The translations under genes were made by a program, and so were the position numbers. Positions 1 to 5,326 of a stretch of DNA of 5,326 nucleotides are shown here, piece by piece. Each line of letters begins with the position of its first letter. Positions within the stretch are counted from its first letter, which is position 1. This DNA is from an uncultured Prevotellaceae bacterium (GTDB lineage: Bacteria > Bacteroidota > Bacteroidia > Bacteroidales > Bacteroidaceae), in assembly GCA_946644025.1 (NCBI GenBank), contig CAMPCG010000219.1, positions 1 through 5,326 on the forward strand, in the 5' to 3' direction. The notes under the pieces are model-generated. The model did no database searches, was not told where the DNA came from, and saw nothing but the letters and a program-made list of their open reading frames with translations.

Positions 1-1976
1 ACGTGTTCGACATCGAGGTTAATGAGAAGGACCCCGAGAAGTTCTGCGAGGCCGTGGAGCGCATCGCCCCCACCTTCGGCGGCATCAACCTGGAGGACAT
101 CAAGGCGCCGGAGTGCTTCTACATCGAGGAGCGGCTGAAGCGCACGCTCGACATTCCCGTGATGCACGACGACCAGCACGGCACGGCCATCATCTCGGCT
201 GCCGGACTGAAGAACGCCCTGGAGGTCATCGGCAAGGACATTGCCCAGGTGCAGATTGTGGTGAACGGTGCGGGTGCGGCCGCCATCTCCTGCACGAAGC
301 TCTACATGGCCCTCGGTGCGCGTAAGGAGAACATCGTGATGCTCGACTCTAAGGGCGTCATCTCCGTGGCCCGCGAGAACCTGAACGAGCAGAAGCGCTT
401 CTTCGCCACCACCCGCCGCGACATTTGCACGCTGGAGGATGCCGTGAAGGGTGCCGACGTGTTCGTCGGCCTGTCGAAGGGCAACGTGCTCACGAAGGAC
501 ATGGTGCGCTCGATGGGCCCCAACCCCGTCATCTTCGCCCTGGCCAACCCCGTGCCCGAAATCAGCTACGAGGACGCCATGGACGCCCGCCCCGACGTGC
601 TCATGTCGACGGGCCGCACCGATTATCCCAACCAGATTAACAATGTCATCGGCTTTCCCTACATCTTCCGCGGCGCCCTCGACGTCCACGCCCGGGCCAT
701 CAACGAGGAGATGAAGCTGGCCGCCGTCCATGCCATTGCCAACCTGGCCAAGCAGCCCGTGCCCGACGTGGTGAACGATGTCTACAACGTGAACAACCTG
801 AGGTTCGGACGCGACTATTTCATTCCGAAGCCCGTCGACCCGCGCCTCATCTCGGAGGTGAGTGCCGCCGTGGCCCGTGCCGCCATCGACAGCGGCGTGG
901 CCCGCAAGGTCATCACCGACTGGGATGCCTATAAGAAAAGCCTTTCGCTGCTGCTCGGACAGGAGACGAAGCTCACTCAGAAACTCTACGACACGGCCCG
1001 CAAGCACCCGCAGCGCGTGGTCTTTGCCGAGGCCGTACACCCCACGATGCTGCGCGCCGCCGTGCAGGCCCGCTCTGAGGGCATCTGCCAGCCTGTGCTG
1101 CTGGGCAACGACGAGGTAATCATGAAGATGGCCAGCGAGCTGGACCTCTCGCTCGATGGCATCGACATTGTCAATCTGCGCCACCCCTCGGAGCGCGAGC
1201 GGCGCGAGCGCTATGCCCGCATACTGGCCGAGAAGCGCCAGCGCGACGGCTACACCTTCCAGGAGGCCAACGACAAGATGTTCGAGCGCAACTACTTCGG
1301 CATGATGATGGTGGAGACGGGCGAGGCCGATGCCTTCATCACCGGTCTGTACACGAAGTACTCTAACACCGTCAAGGTGGTGAAGGAGGTCATCGGCATA
1401 CGTCCGGAGTTCAAGCATTTCGGCGCCATGCACATCATCAACTCTCCGCGCGGCACCATCTACGTGGCCGACACGCTGGTGAACGAGAACCCCGACACCG
1501 ACACGCTCGTAGACATTGCCAAGCTGGCATCGACGGCTGTGCGCTTCTTCAACGAGAAGCCCGTCATCTCGATGATTTCCCACTCCAACTTCGGCTCGTC
1601 TAATAGCGACGGTGCGCTGAAGGTGCGCCGTGCCGTGGAGGAGATGCACCGCCTCTATCCCGACATGGCCATCGACGGCGAGTTGCAGATAGGCTTTGCG
1701 CTGGACCGCGAGCTGCGCGACCAGCAGTATCCCTTCAGCCGCCTCTTCGGCAAGGATGTGAACACGCTGGTGTTCCCCAACCTCACGTCGGCTCGCTCGT
1801 CGTACAAGATGCTGCAGATGCTGGGCGCCGACGCCGAAATCATCGGCCCCATCCAGATTGGCCTGAACAAGCCCATCCACTTCACCGACTTCGGCGCCTC
1901 TGTGCGCGACGTGGTGAACATCGTGGCCGTGGCCGCCATCGATGCCTACGTGGCCAAGCTGGTGCGAAGCCTCTGA
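1..1976 (+). CDS. maeB: NADP-type malic enzyme with C-terminal phosphotransacetylase-like domain (5' partial)
   Basis: Malic enzymes decarboxylate malate oxidatively to pyruvate and CO2, reducing NAD(P)+ in the cytoplasm. The visible 657 codons begin inside the malic N-terminal domain; bases 1-2 fit the end of an Asp codon in the family's DVFDIEV stretch, so the GTG at 3 is an internal Val, not a start. In order: [18 protein letters not shown] at about 25-42, HDDQHGTA at about 55-62, a Rossmann dinucleotide-binding loop NGAGAAA at about 88-94, FALANPVPE near 178-186, and [13 protein letters not shown] near 203-215. From about residue 330 ([13 protein letters not shown]) to the end it matches the PTA-like domain, with SHSNFGSS and a C-terminal [14 protein letters not shown]. 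The E. coli MaeB family is about 760 aa, so about 100 N-terminal residues, including the catalytic Tyr region, lie outside the window. In characterised MaeB proteins the PTA domain regulates rather than catalyses; here that is inferred. NADP preference is a family assumption. Frame is intact to TGA at 1974-1976. Identity is very secure. Confidence -1.
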   Translation, partial: VFDIEVNEKDPEKFCEAVERIAPTFGGINLEDIKAPECFYIEERLKRTLDIPVMHDDQHGTAIISAAGLKNALEVIGKDIAQVQIVVNGAGAAAISCTKLYMALGARKENIVMLDSKGVISVARENLNEQKRFFATTRRDICTLEDAVKGADVFVGLSKGNVLTKDMVRSMGPNPVIFALANPVPEISYEDAMDARPDVLMSTGRTDYPNQINNVIGFPYIFRGALDVHARAINEEMKLAAVHAIANLAKQPVPDVVNDVYNVNNLRFGRDYFIPKPVDPRLISEVSAAVARAAIDSGVARKVITDWDAYKKSLSLLLGQETKLTQKLYDTARKHPQRVVFAEAVHPTMLRAAVQARSEGICQPVLLGNDEVIMKMASELDLSLDGIDIVNLRHPSERERRERYARILAEKRQRDGYTFQEANDKMFERNYFGMMMVETGEADAFITGLYTKYSNTVKVVKEVIGIRPEFKHFGAMHIINSPRGTIYVADTLVNENPDTDTLVDIAKLASTAVRFFNEKPVISMISHSNFGSSNSDGALKVRRAVEEMHRLYPDMAIDGELQIGFALDRELRDQQYPFSRLFGKDVNTLVFPNLTSARSSYKMLQMLGADAEIIGPIQIGLNKPIHFTDFGASVRDVVNIVAVAAIDAYVAKLVRSL

Positions 1977-1986
1977 GGGGCTTTTT
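1967..1986 (+). terminator. Intrinsic-terminator-like hairpin overlapping the maeB stop codon
   Basis: AAGCCTC (1967-1973) can pair with GGGGCTT (1977-1983), giving a 7-bp stem with one G-U pair. The 3-nt loop is exactly the stop codon TGA (1974-1976). The right arm runs into a T tract (1982-1986). Stem plus T run is the form of a Rho-independent terminator, though it is short and partly inside the CDS, so ribosomes at the stop codon would compete with folding. The call is inferred from sequence alone. Confidence -1.
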
Positions 1987-1987
1987 G

Positions 1988-2147
1988 AGGGAGTGAAAGG
2001 GGAGTGGAGTGAAAGGGGAGTGAAAGGGGAGTGAAAGGGAAGTGAAAGGGGAGTGAAAGGGACGATAGTTCTTGCGCCACAATAACGGCAGAACTATTGT
2101 CCCTTTCACTCCCCTTTCACTCCCCCTTCACTTCCCTTTCACTCCCC
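1988..2147. repeat. Large inverted repeat of 11-bp GGGGAGTGAAA units between convergent genes
   Basis: The left side carries six copies of AGTGAAA (1992-2058), most in an 11-bp unit GGGGAGTGAAA. The right side carries four complementary copies, TTTCACT or CTTCACT (2104-2143). Hand alignment pairs 2015-2072 with 2090-2147: 58-nt arms, 54 matches, no gaps. The unpaired centre is 17 nt (2073-2089). The inner 14 bp of each arm (GGGACgATAGTTCT) are unique sequence, so the palindrome is more than repeat units facing each other. Two or three further units on the left (1988-2014) have no partner on the right. The element fills nearly the whole gap between the two stop codons and would fold strongly in transcripts from either side, so it may stop or protect both 3' ends. 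It lacks a T run, so a classical terminator is not shown. Confidence -1.
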
Positions 2148-2158
2148 TCCAATCACGC

Positions 2159-4825
2159 TTACAGATTCTTCTTCGGGTAAAGGGCGTCCCACCACGACGG
2201 GTCGTCCTTTAGCCATTTCTGGAACCAGGCCATCTGTGTGGCCAGCCACTTCTCTCGCTTCTTGTAGTCGAGGATGTGGTGGTTTTCTCCCTGCACCTCG
2301 ACGAGAGCCACCTCTCGTCCCAGCAGCTTCAGGGCGGTGAACATCTGCAGGCTCTCTATGAGGGGCACGTTGGTGTCGGCGTTGCCGTGCAGGAGGAGCA
2401 GCGGCGTGTTTATCTTGTCGGCGTTGAAGAGCGGGCTCTGGTCTACGTATAGCTGGCGGTGGCTCCAGGGGTAGCTGTTGGCCATGGAGACCTCGCTGTA
2501 GTTGTAGCCCCAGTATCCCTCGCCCCAGTAGCTGGTGTGGTTGGCAATGCCGGCGTGGCTGACGGCGCAGGCGAAGATGTCGGTGACGGTCTGCAGGTAT
2601 TGGGTCATGAATCCGCCGTAGGAGGCCCCCATGCAGCCAATCTTCTCGCGGTTGATGAAGGGGTGCTCGTCGCAGAGGCGCTTCACGCCCTCGATGATGT
2701 CGCCGGCGGGAGAACCGCCAGCCACGGGCGAGGCGGAGGCCGCGGCGCTGTGAGAGAGGCCGCCGGCGGTGTTCACGTGGCGCGAGGCCCACTCCTGGCC
2801 GAAACCGGTGGCGCCGCTGGGCTGAAGGATGTAGGCCACATAGCCCAGCGAGTTCCAGTATTGCGGGGCGTAGGGCGACTCGAAGTACCGCGATACGGGC
2901 GAGCACCCGCCGTAGTAGTAGACAATCAGGGGGTACTTCTTGGCAGGGTCGAAGTCCCTGGGCAGATAGAGGCGCCCGTAGACGGTGTCGCCCTGCGAGT
3001 TGGTGAAGTTCCAGTCCTGGCAGGTGCCCAGCAGGGCGTCGCCGAGGGCGGTCTTCCCGTCAAAAAGCTTATCGTTTATCACTTTTCTCTTATCACTCCT
3101 CAGGGTGTAGGCCGATGCCGGCTCCATGGTCTTATAGGAGAGGTAGGCCAGCACGGGTGCCTGCTCGGCCATGTCGAACCGGTAGGCGTAGTCTCCTTCG
3201 ATGGGCAGCTGGCTGATGTCGCCCGTCAGCGGGTTCAGCCTGTATATGCGCACGTAGTCGCGGTCTTCGGCCGAGAAGTAGACCATGCCGTCGGCCGAAG
3301 ACCATGCGGTGCTGTTGACCGACGGGTCGAAGTCGCGCGTGAGGGGCGTTACCTTCCGCGTTGCCATGTCGTAGATGAACAGCTCGTTCTCCGTCATGCT
3401 CGGTGTCACGTCGGGGGGTAGCTGGCATCCCACGCGGTCGAAGGCCTCGGGGTTTCCACGGAAGAGAATCTTGCTGCCGTCGGGGCCGAAGTCGGCACCG
3501 TCGACGAACTCCAGGGCGGTGAACAGCGTGTCGGTCTTCAGCGTCTGCTGGTCCATGACGTAGACGTCGGCCACGCTTGTGGGCCTTTTCGTCAGGCGCG
3601 AGTAGTAGGCGAAGACGAGCAGCCTCTGGCCGTCGCTGGTGATGTCGTGCAGGGCGACGTTGCGGTTGCCGAAGGTGATGCGCTGTGCGATGCCCGTCTT
3701 CACGTCGTAGCGCACGAGGTGTGTGCGCTTGCGCCAGTTGGGCTGCCGGTCGTCCATCTCGAGCACCTCGAAGACGTCGGCATCCTCCTTCGTGCCCTCC
3801 TCCTCCACATTAATTATAATATAGTCCTCCGTCGGGCTTACGGTGTAGCTGCCGTCGGGCAGTCCTGCTGCCCACCGCTGCCGCTCGCCGTTGAGGGGGT
3901 TCACCTTGTAGAGCACGCGCTGGCCCCGTTCGCGGGTCTCCTCTATGGCGGCCATGCTTCTGGGCATCCAGCGCAACTGGTGGGTGGGGCAGTTGATGAG
4001 CCGTCCGCTCTTCACCTCGCGTAGCTCGTAGCTCCACTGCGACGTGCCGTCGCGCTGCGTCGTCTGGTAGGACACGCAGACGCAGCTGCCGTCGGGCGAG
4101 AGGCTCACACCGCGCACGCGCCGGCCGTCGAAAAGGTCGTGGCCCATGTAGGGGTGCTGGGAGTTAAGAGTTATGAGTTTTGAGTTTTGAGTTAGGAGTT
4201 TTGAGTTAGGAGTTAGGAGTTTTGAGTTAGGAGTTGTGCGTTCGGAGTTAACTCCTAACTCTTCACTCTTAACTCCTAACTCCTCACTCCTAACTCCTCC
4301 TAACTCCTCACTCCTAACTCTTAACTCCTCACTCCTAACTACTCCTAACTCCTCGAAGGTCACGCTGATGCTGTCGGAGTCGCTGGGCTCGGCCAGGTAC
4401 TTGATGGCGATGGTGTGGTGCTCGGGGGCCAGCTTCAGGTCGGGGCCCGTCTCCATGCCGTCCACGTAGAGCTTGTGGCTCTTGGGACCCTTCACGTTGA
4501 GCTTCGCCTTCAGGAACGACGTGTTGTTCACGTAGAACGAGAGCACGCCCACGCTACGGCTGTCGCGCAGGGCGGGCAGCGGTCCGGCGGTGCAGGTGGT
4601 CGTGGCCTGGGCGTCGTGGGGTAGGGCGGCGAGCAGCGACTGGGGGTCGAAGGCCTTACCCTTCACGTCGACCGTGTCGAAGGCCATGGGCGCAGCCACG
4701 GCGAAGGGACCGGCCAGGTTGAAGGCCGTCACCACGGTCTGTCGGGCGGTGCCGTCAGCCGGCTGAGCACTGGAACTCGTCGGAAGCCCCGCCAGTGCCA
4801 GCAGGGCGATAATAAGATGCTTCAT
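2159..4825 (-). CDS. Exported S9 family serine peptidase (prolyl oligopeptidase / DPP IV-like)
   Basis: An 888-aa protein predicted to cleave peptides in the periplasm. Start chosen at ATG 4825: it gives a textbook signal peptide (MKHLIIALLALAG, then TSSSA before Gln21, no lipobox Cys). The upstream in-frame TTG at 4858 lies inside the promoter -7 element, so it should not be transcribed. After the signal comes a small beta domain with a PEGA-like stretch (LYVDG, PEHHTIAIKYLA, about 115-145). Residues 158-223 are a repeat insertion. A beta-propeller follows (about 225-595, repeated SPDG / SSADG strand motifs), then the alpha/beta-hydrolase domain (about 620-888). Triad by motif: Ser735 in GASYGG, Asp817 in HGNADTNV, His849 in GENHH; Tyr637 before GGCS fits the oxyanion Tyr of DPP IV. 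GxSYGG excludes classical POP (GGSNGG) and suggests S9B/S9C. Subfamily and substrate are uncertain. It is convergent with maeB and appears monocistronic here. Confidence -1.
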   Translation of the reverse strand: MKHLIIALLALAGLPTSSSAQPADGTARQTVVTAFNLAGPFAVAAPMAFDTVDVKGKAFDPQSLLAALPHDAQATTTCTAGPLPALRDSRSVGVLSFYVNNTSFLKAKLNVKGPKSHKLYVDGMETGPDLKLAPEHHTIAIKYLAEPSDSDSISVTFEELGVVRSEELRVRSEELGGVRSEELGVKSEELGVNSERTTPNSKLLTPNSKLLTQNSKLITLNSQHPYMGHDLFDGRRVRGVSLSPDGSCVCVSYQTTQRDGTSQWSYELREVKSGRLINCPTHQLRWMPRSMAAIEETRERGQRVLYKVNPLNGERQRWAAGLPDGSYTVSPTEDYIIINVEEEGTKEDADVFEVLEMDDRQPNWRKRTHLVRYDVKTGIAQRITFGNRNVALHDITSDGQRLLVFAYYSRLTKRPTSVADVYVMDQQTLKTDTLFTALEFVDGADFGPDGSKILFRGNPEAFDRVGCQLPPDVTPSMTENELFIYDMATRKVTPLTRDFDPSVNSTAWSSADGMVYFSAEDRDYVRIYRLNPLTGDISQLPIEGDYAYRFDMAEQAPVLAYLSYKTMEPASAYTLRSDKRKVINDKLFDGKTALGDALLGTCQDWNFTNSQGDTVYGRLYLPRDFDPAKKYPLIVYYYGGCSPVSRYFESPYAPQYWNSLGYVAYILQPSGATGFGQEWASRHVNTAGGLSHSAAASASPVAGGSPAGDIIEGVKRLCDEHPFINREKIGCMGASYGGFMTQYLQTVTDIFACAVSHAGIANHTSYWGEGYWGYNYSEVSMANSYPWSHRQLYVDQSPLFNADKINTPLLLLHGNADTNVPLIESLQMFTALKLLGREVALVEVQGENHHILDYKKREKWLATQMAWFQKWLKDDPSWWDALYPKKNL
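2701..2769 (-). repeat. 60-bp insertion-like segment flanked by a 9-bp direct repeat, within the hydrolase domain
   Basis: CGCCGGCGG occurs at 2701-2709 and again at 2761-2769, exactly 60 bp apart. The 20 residues between (689-708) are almost only Ala, Ser, Gly and Pro (SAAASASPVAGGS). Each repeat copy encodes an AG pair (TAGG at the start, PAGD at the end), so removing one copy plus the insert would join HVNTAG directly to DIIEG, the kind of short loop expected upstream of the nucleophile. This suggests an in-frame insertion or slippage product 27 residues before Ser735. That homologues lack it is inferred from memory of the family, not tested. Confidence -1.
3068..3100 (-). other. AT-rich 7-bp-periodic patch in the propeller/hydrolase linker
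   Basis: Within otherwise GC-rich coding sequence, the coding strand runs GTGATAA, GAGAAAA, GTGATAA, ACGATAA: four successive 7-mers, encoding RSDKRKVINDK (residues 576-586). The composition and 7-bp rhythm resemble the larger array at 4157-4354 but with a different unit. The second unit, whose phase would place TGA TAA in frame, reads GAGAAAA instead. It is short, so a native charged loop with chance AT richness is a real alternative. Confidence -1.
4157..4354 (-). repeat. In-frame palindromic array of 7-bp units inside the peptidase gene
   Basis: These 198 bp (66 codons, residues 158-223) are built from 7-bp units. On the coding strand the first half is GAGTTAG with variants GAGTGAG, GAGTTAA and GAGTGAA. 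The second half is the complementary type, CTCCTAA with variants CTCAAAA, CTCATAA and CTCTTAA. The centre contains the perfect 12-bp palindrome GGAGTTAACTCC (4244-4255), so the whole array can fold. It is much richer in A and T than the flanking gene. Translated, it gives acidic/basic heptads (VRSEELG, four SEEL copies) followed by PNSKLLT-type heptads. It sits between the N-terminal beta domain and the first propeller strand, where a linker could tolerate length. Irregular units (an extra GTA-type triplet near 4340, an extra GAG near 4290) are multiples of three. It is probably an expanded or inserted repeat, not part of the ancestral fold. Confidence -1.
4766..4825 (-). other. Type I signal peptide of the S9 peptidase
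   Basis: Residues 1-20 from the ATG at 4825 show a basic n-region (MKH), a hydrophobic core (LIIALLALAGL) and a small-residue c-region SSA, followed by Gln21 at the probable mature start, which is common in Bacteroidetes exported proteins. No cysteine is present, so a lipoprotein is not expected. A soluble periplasmic location is inferred; there is no C-terminal T9SS-type domain after the hydrolase fold. Confidence -1.
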
Positions 4826-4855
4826 AGTTTGAGTGTTTTTTGCGGTTTTATTGTG

Positions 4856-4863
4856 CAAAGGTA
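4856..4863 (-). promoter_or_regulatory. Bacteroidetes-type -7 promoter element of the peptidase gene
   Basis: On the minus strand the bases read TACCTTTG, an exact match to the TAnnTTTG -7 element used by the primary sigma factor of Bacteroidetes. It lies 30 bp upstream of the ATG at 4825, leaving a short, A-rich leader (CAAAAAACACTCAAACT just before ATG), as usual in this phylum, where Shine-Dalgarno sequences are mostly absent. No clear TTTG -33 element is seen at the expected distance, so activator dependence or a weak -33 is possible. The motif is seen; its activity is inferred. Confidence -1.
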
Positions 4864-4916
4864 CGAAATAATTCTGAACCCGCCATCCCCTTTTTGCCTT
4901 TTTTACAGGTTCTGCG

Positions 4917-4965
4917 AGAATTAGTGTGCATTATGCTATTCTAAGGAGTCTGGGAGTTTAGGAGT
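4917..4965 (+). repeat. Direct repeat copy 1: leader plus GGAGT-rich arm, without the inverted arm
   Basis: This 49-bp copy starts AGAATTAGTGTG, continues through ATTCTAAGGAGT and ends GGGAGTTTAGGAGT. The same order recurs at 5027-5074 (48 bp), 110 bp away, with differences limited to a few bases around GCATTATGC / GGATGTATT. Unlike copy 2 it is not followed by a complementary ACTCC arm; AT-rich sequence follows instead. It looks like a solo or decayed half of the hairpin element. Confidence -1.
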
Positions 4966-5026
4966 ATATAAGTAATCGCTCAGAATTAATTACATATATT
5001 ATTTATGAATAATTCGTGGTCATTCA

Positions 5027-5074
5027 AGAATTAGTGTGGATGTATTATTCTAAGGAGTCTGGGAGTTTAGGAGT
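5027..5074 (+). repeat. Direct repeat copy 2: leader plus GGAGT-rich arm of the hairpin
   Basis: Second copy of the repeat at 4917-4965. The shared part includes about 20 bp of non-G-rich leader (AGAATTAGTGTG through ATTCTAAGG), so the similarity is a true duplication and not just matching simple units. The right part of this copy forms the left arm of the hairpin at 5049-5138. Confidence -1.
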
Positions 5075-5138
5075 GGCACTTCCTCGGCTCACGACCATTG
5101 GCACGAAGTGCCACTCCTAAACTCCTATACTCCTTAGA
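5049..5138. repeat. Strong hairpin with 34-bp GGAGT/ACTCC arms
   Basis: Arms 5049-5082 and 5105-5138 pair with 32 of 34 matches by hand alignment; the loop is 22 nt (5083-5104). The inner 14 bp, AGGAGTGGCACTTC against GAAGTGCCACTCCT, are perfect. The outer part consists of GGAGT units spaced 8 bp (GGAGTCTG, GGAGTTTA, GGAGTGG). No T run follows either arm and no gene end is adjacent, so a terminator is unlikely; a palindromic interspersed repeat is the better description. Confidence -1.
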
Positions 5139-5172
5139 AATATTGAGGCATGTTCTATAAATTAAGGAAACA

Positions 5173-5326
5173 GGTCGCCGCTCACCCCTCCCCTTGGACA
5201 ACCCTTTATACACATCTTAATATATATGTATAAACTGGTGGGTGTCCACAGCTCCCCCCTCCCCTTGGGGAAAGGTAGGCCGCCGCTCACCCCTCCCCTG
5301 AATTAAGGGTAAAGGTGGCCGCCGCT
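5173..5326 (+). repeat. C-rich interspersed repeat series (GCCGCTCACCCCTCCCC), cut by the window edge
   Basis: GCCGCTCACCCCTCCCCTT begins at 5176, a diverged form (CAGCTCCCCCCTCCCCTT) at 5249, another GCCGCTCACCCCTCCCCT at 5282, and GGTGGCCGCCGCT restarts the unit at 5314 and runs off the edge. Copies 2 to 4 are joined by a short GGGAAAGGTAGG / AAGGGTAAAGGTGG connector, giving a unit of about 40 bp or less. No associated gene is visible. Function unknown; a larger array may lie to the right. Confidence -1.
5196..5247. repeat. Imperfect AT-rich hairpin between C-rich repeats
   Basis: The left segment 5196-5215 (GGACAACCCTTTATACACAT) pairs imperfectly with 5224-5247: GGACA with TGTCC, CCC with GGG, and TTTATACA with TGTATAAA, with several unpaired bases on the right side. 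Its ends abut the C-rich repeat copies on both sides. It may be part of the same composite repeat unit. Significance is modest because of the bulges and AT content. Confidence -1.

Larger units (their letters stand above)
4859..5326. other. Gene-free region rich in repeats upstream of the peptidase
   Basis: No convincing reading frame, tRNA or rRNA is present here. Reading left to right it holds the peptidase promoter edge, a G-arm half element (4917-4965), an AT-rich spacer (about 4966-5026), a second copy of the half element that continues into a full hairpin (5027-5138), a short AT-rich stretch, then C-rich repeats interrupted by an imperfect hairpin (5173-5326). Any gene to the right starts or ends outside the window. 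Confidence -1.

Noticed and set aside
3..5. GTG as the start codon of maeB
   Set aside because: The protein begins in the middle of the malic enzyme N-terminal domain at a conserved DVFDIEV stretch; the true start is beyond the left edge.
1882..2109. Minus-strand frame with FHSPFT-type repeats
   Set aside because: The repeats are only the translation of the intergenic tandem units and the rest is antisense to the end of maeB.
2139..2906. 255-codon minus-strand frame
   Set aside because: It is an Arg/Pro/His-rich alternative frame of the peptidase's catalytic domain, produced by high GC content; the S9 frame carries the intact triad.
2459..3421. 320-codon open frame on the plus strand
   Set aside because: It lies antisense to the well-supported propeller and hydrolase domains of the S9 peptidase, has a Gly/Val/Ala-rich composition typical of antisense GC-rich DNA, and shows no recognisable motif.
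3647..4024. 125-codon plus-strand frame
   Set aside because: Antisense to the propeller region with no motif, signal or start context of its own.
4236..4469. Plus-strand frame with PNSSLLT repeats
   Set aside because: It is open only because the palindromic array lacks stops in this antisense phase too; it has no supported start and overlaps the peptidase.
4966..5026. AT-rich spacer as a replication origin or phage attachment site
   Set aside because: No DnaA-box cluster, no integrase and no tRNA are visible; it is simply AT-rich with a weak imperfect GAATTAATT / AATAATTC inversion.
5049..5138. Rho-independent terminator
   Set aside because: The stem is strong but no T run follows on either strand and no gene ends nearby.
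4157..5326. CRISPR array
   Set aside because: Units are 7-40 bp, directly adjacent or palindromic, with no regular unique spacers of constant length and no cas gene.

Overview
The window looks like chromosomal DNA from a GC-rich member of the Bacteroidales, most likely a Prevotellaceae relative. The main evidence is a Bacteroidetes-type -7 promoter element (TAnnTTTG form) in front of an exported peptidase, the protein similarity of both genes, and many short tandem and palindromic repeats. The genus is inferred, not proven.

Layout. (1) Positions 1-1976, plus strand: the 3' three quarters or more of maeB, the long malic enzyme with a fused phosphotransacetylase-like C-terminal domain. It is cut by the left edge of the window. 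It ends in a small terminator-like hairpin whose loop is the stop codon. (2) Positions 1977-2158: the gap between the two convergent genes. It is filled almost entirely by a large inverted repeat built from 11-bp tandem units around GGGGAGTGAAA. (3) Positions 2159-4825, minus strand: a complete S9 (prolyl oligopeptidase / DPP IV-like) serine peptidase with signal peptide, beta-propeller and alpha/beta-hydrolase domain, and an intact Ser-Asp-His triad. The gene carries a 198-bp in-frame palindromic array of 7-bp units (GAGTTAG / CTCCTAA) between two domains, and two smaller insertion-like segments. (4) Positions 4826-5326: no gene. This stretch holds the peptidase promoter, a 48-49-bp direct repeat, a strong 34-bp-arm hairpin with GGAGT-rich arms, an imperfect AT-rich hairpin, and a C-rich repeat series running off the right edge.

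The two genes are convergent and there is no sign that they work together: one is central carbon metabolism, the other probably periplasmic peptide degradation. The notable feature is the repeat system. Three separate loci (intergenic 3' end, inside a reading frame, promoter-distal intergenic) carry palindromes whose left arm is made of GGAGT-containing short units and whose right arm is the ACTCC complement, each with a different unit length and a different centre. The copy inside the peptidase stays open because every unit that would place TAG or TAA in frame carries a substitution. No mobile-element gene, CRISPR array, tRNA or rRNA was seen.
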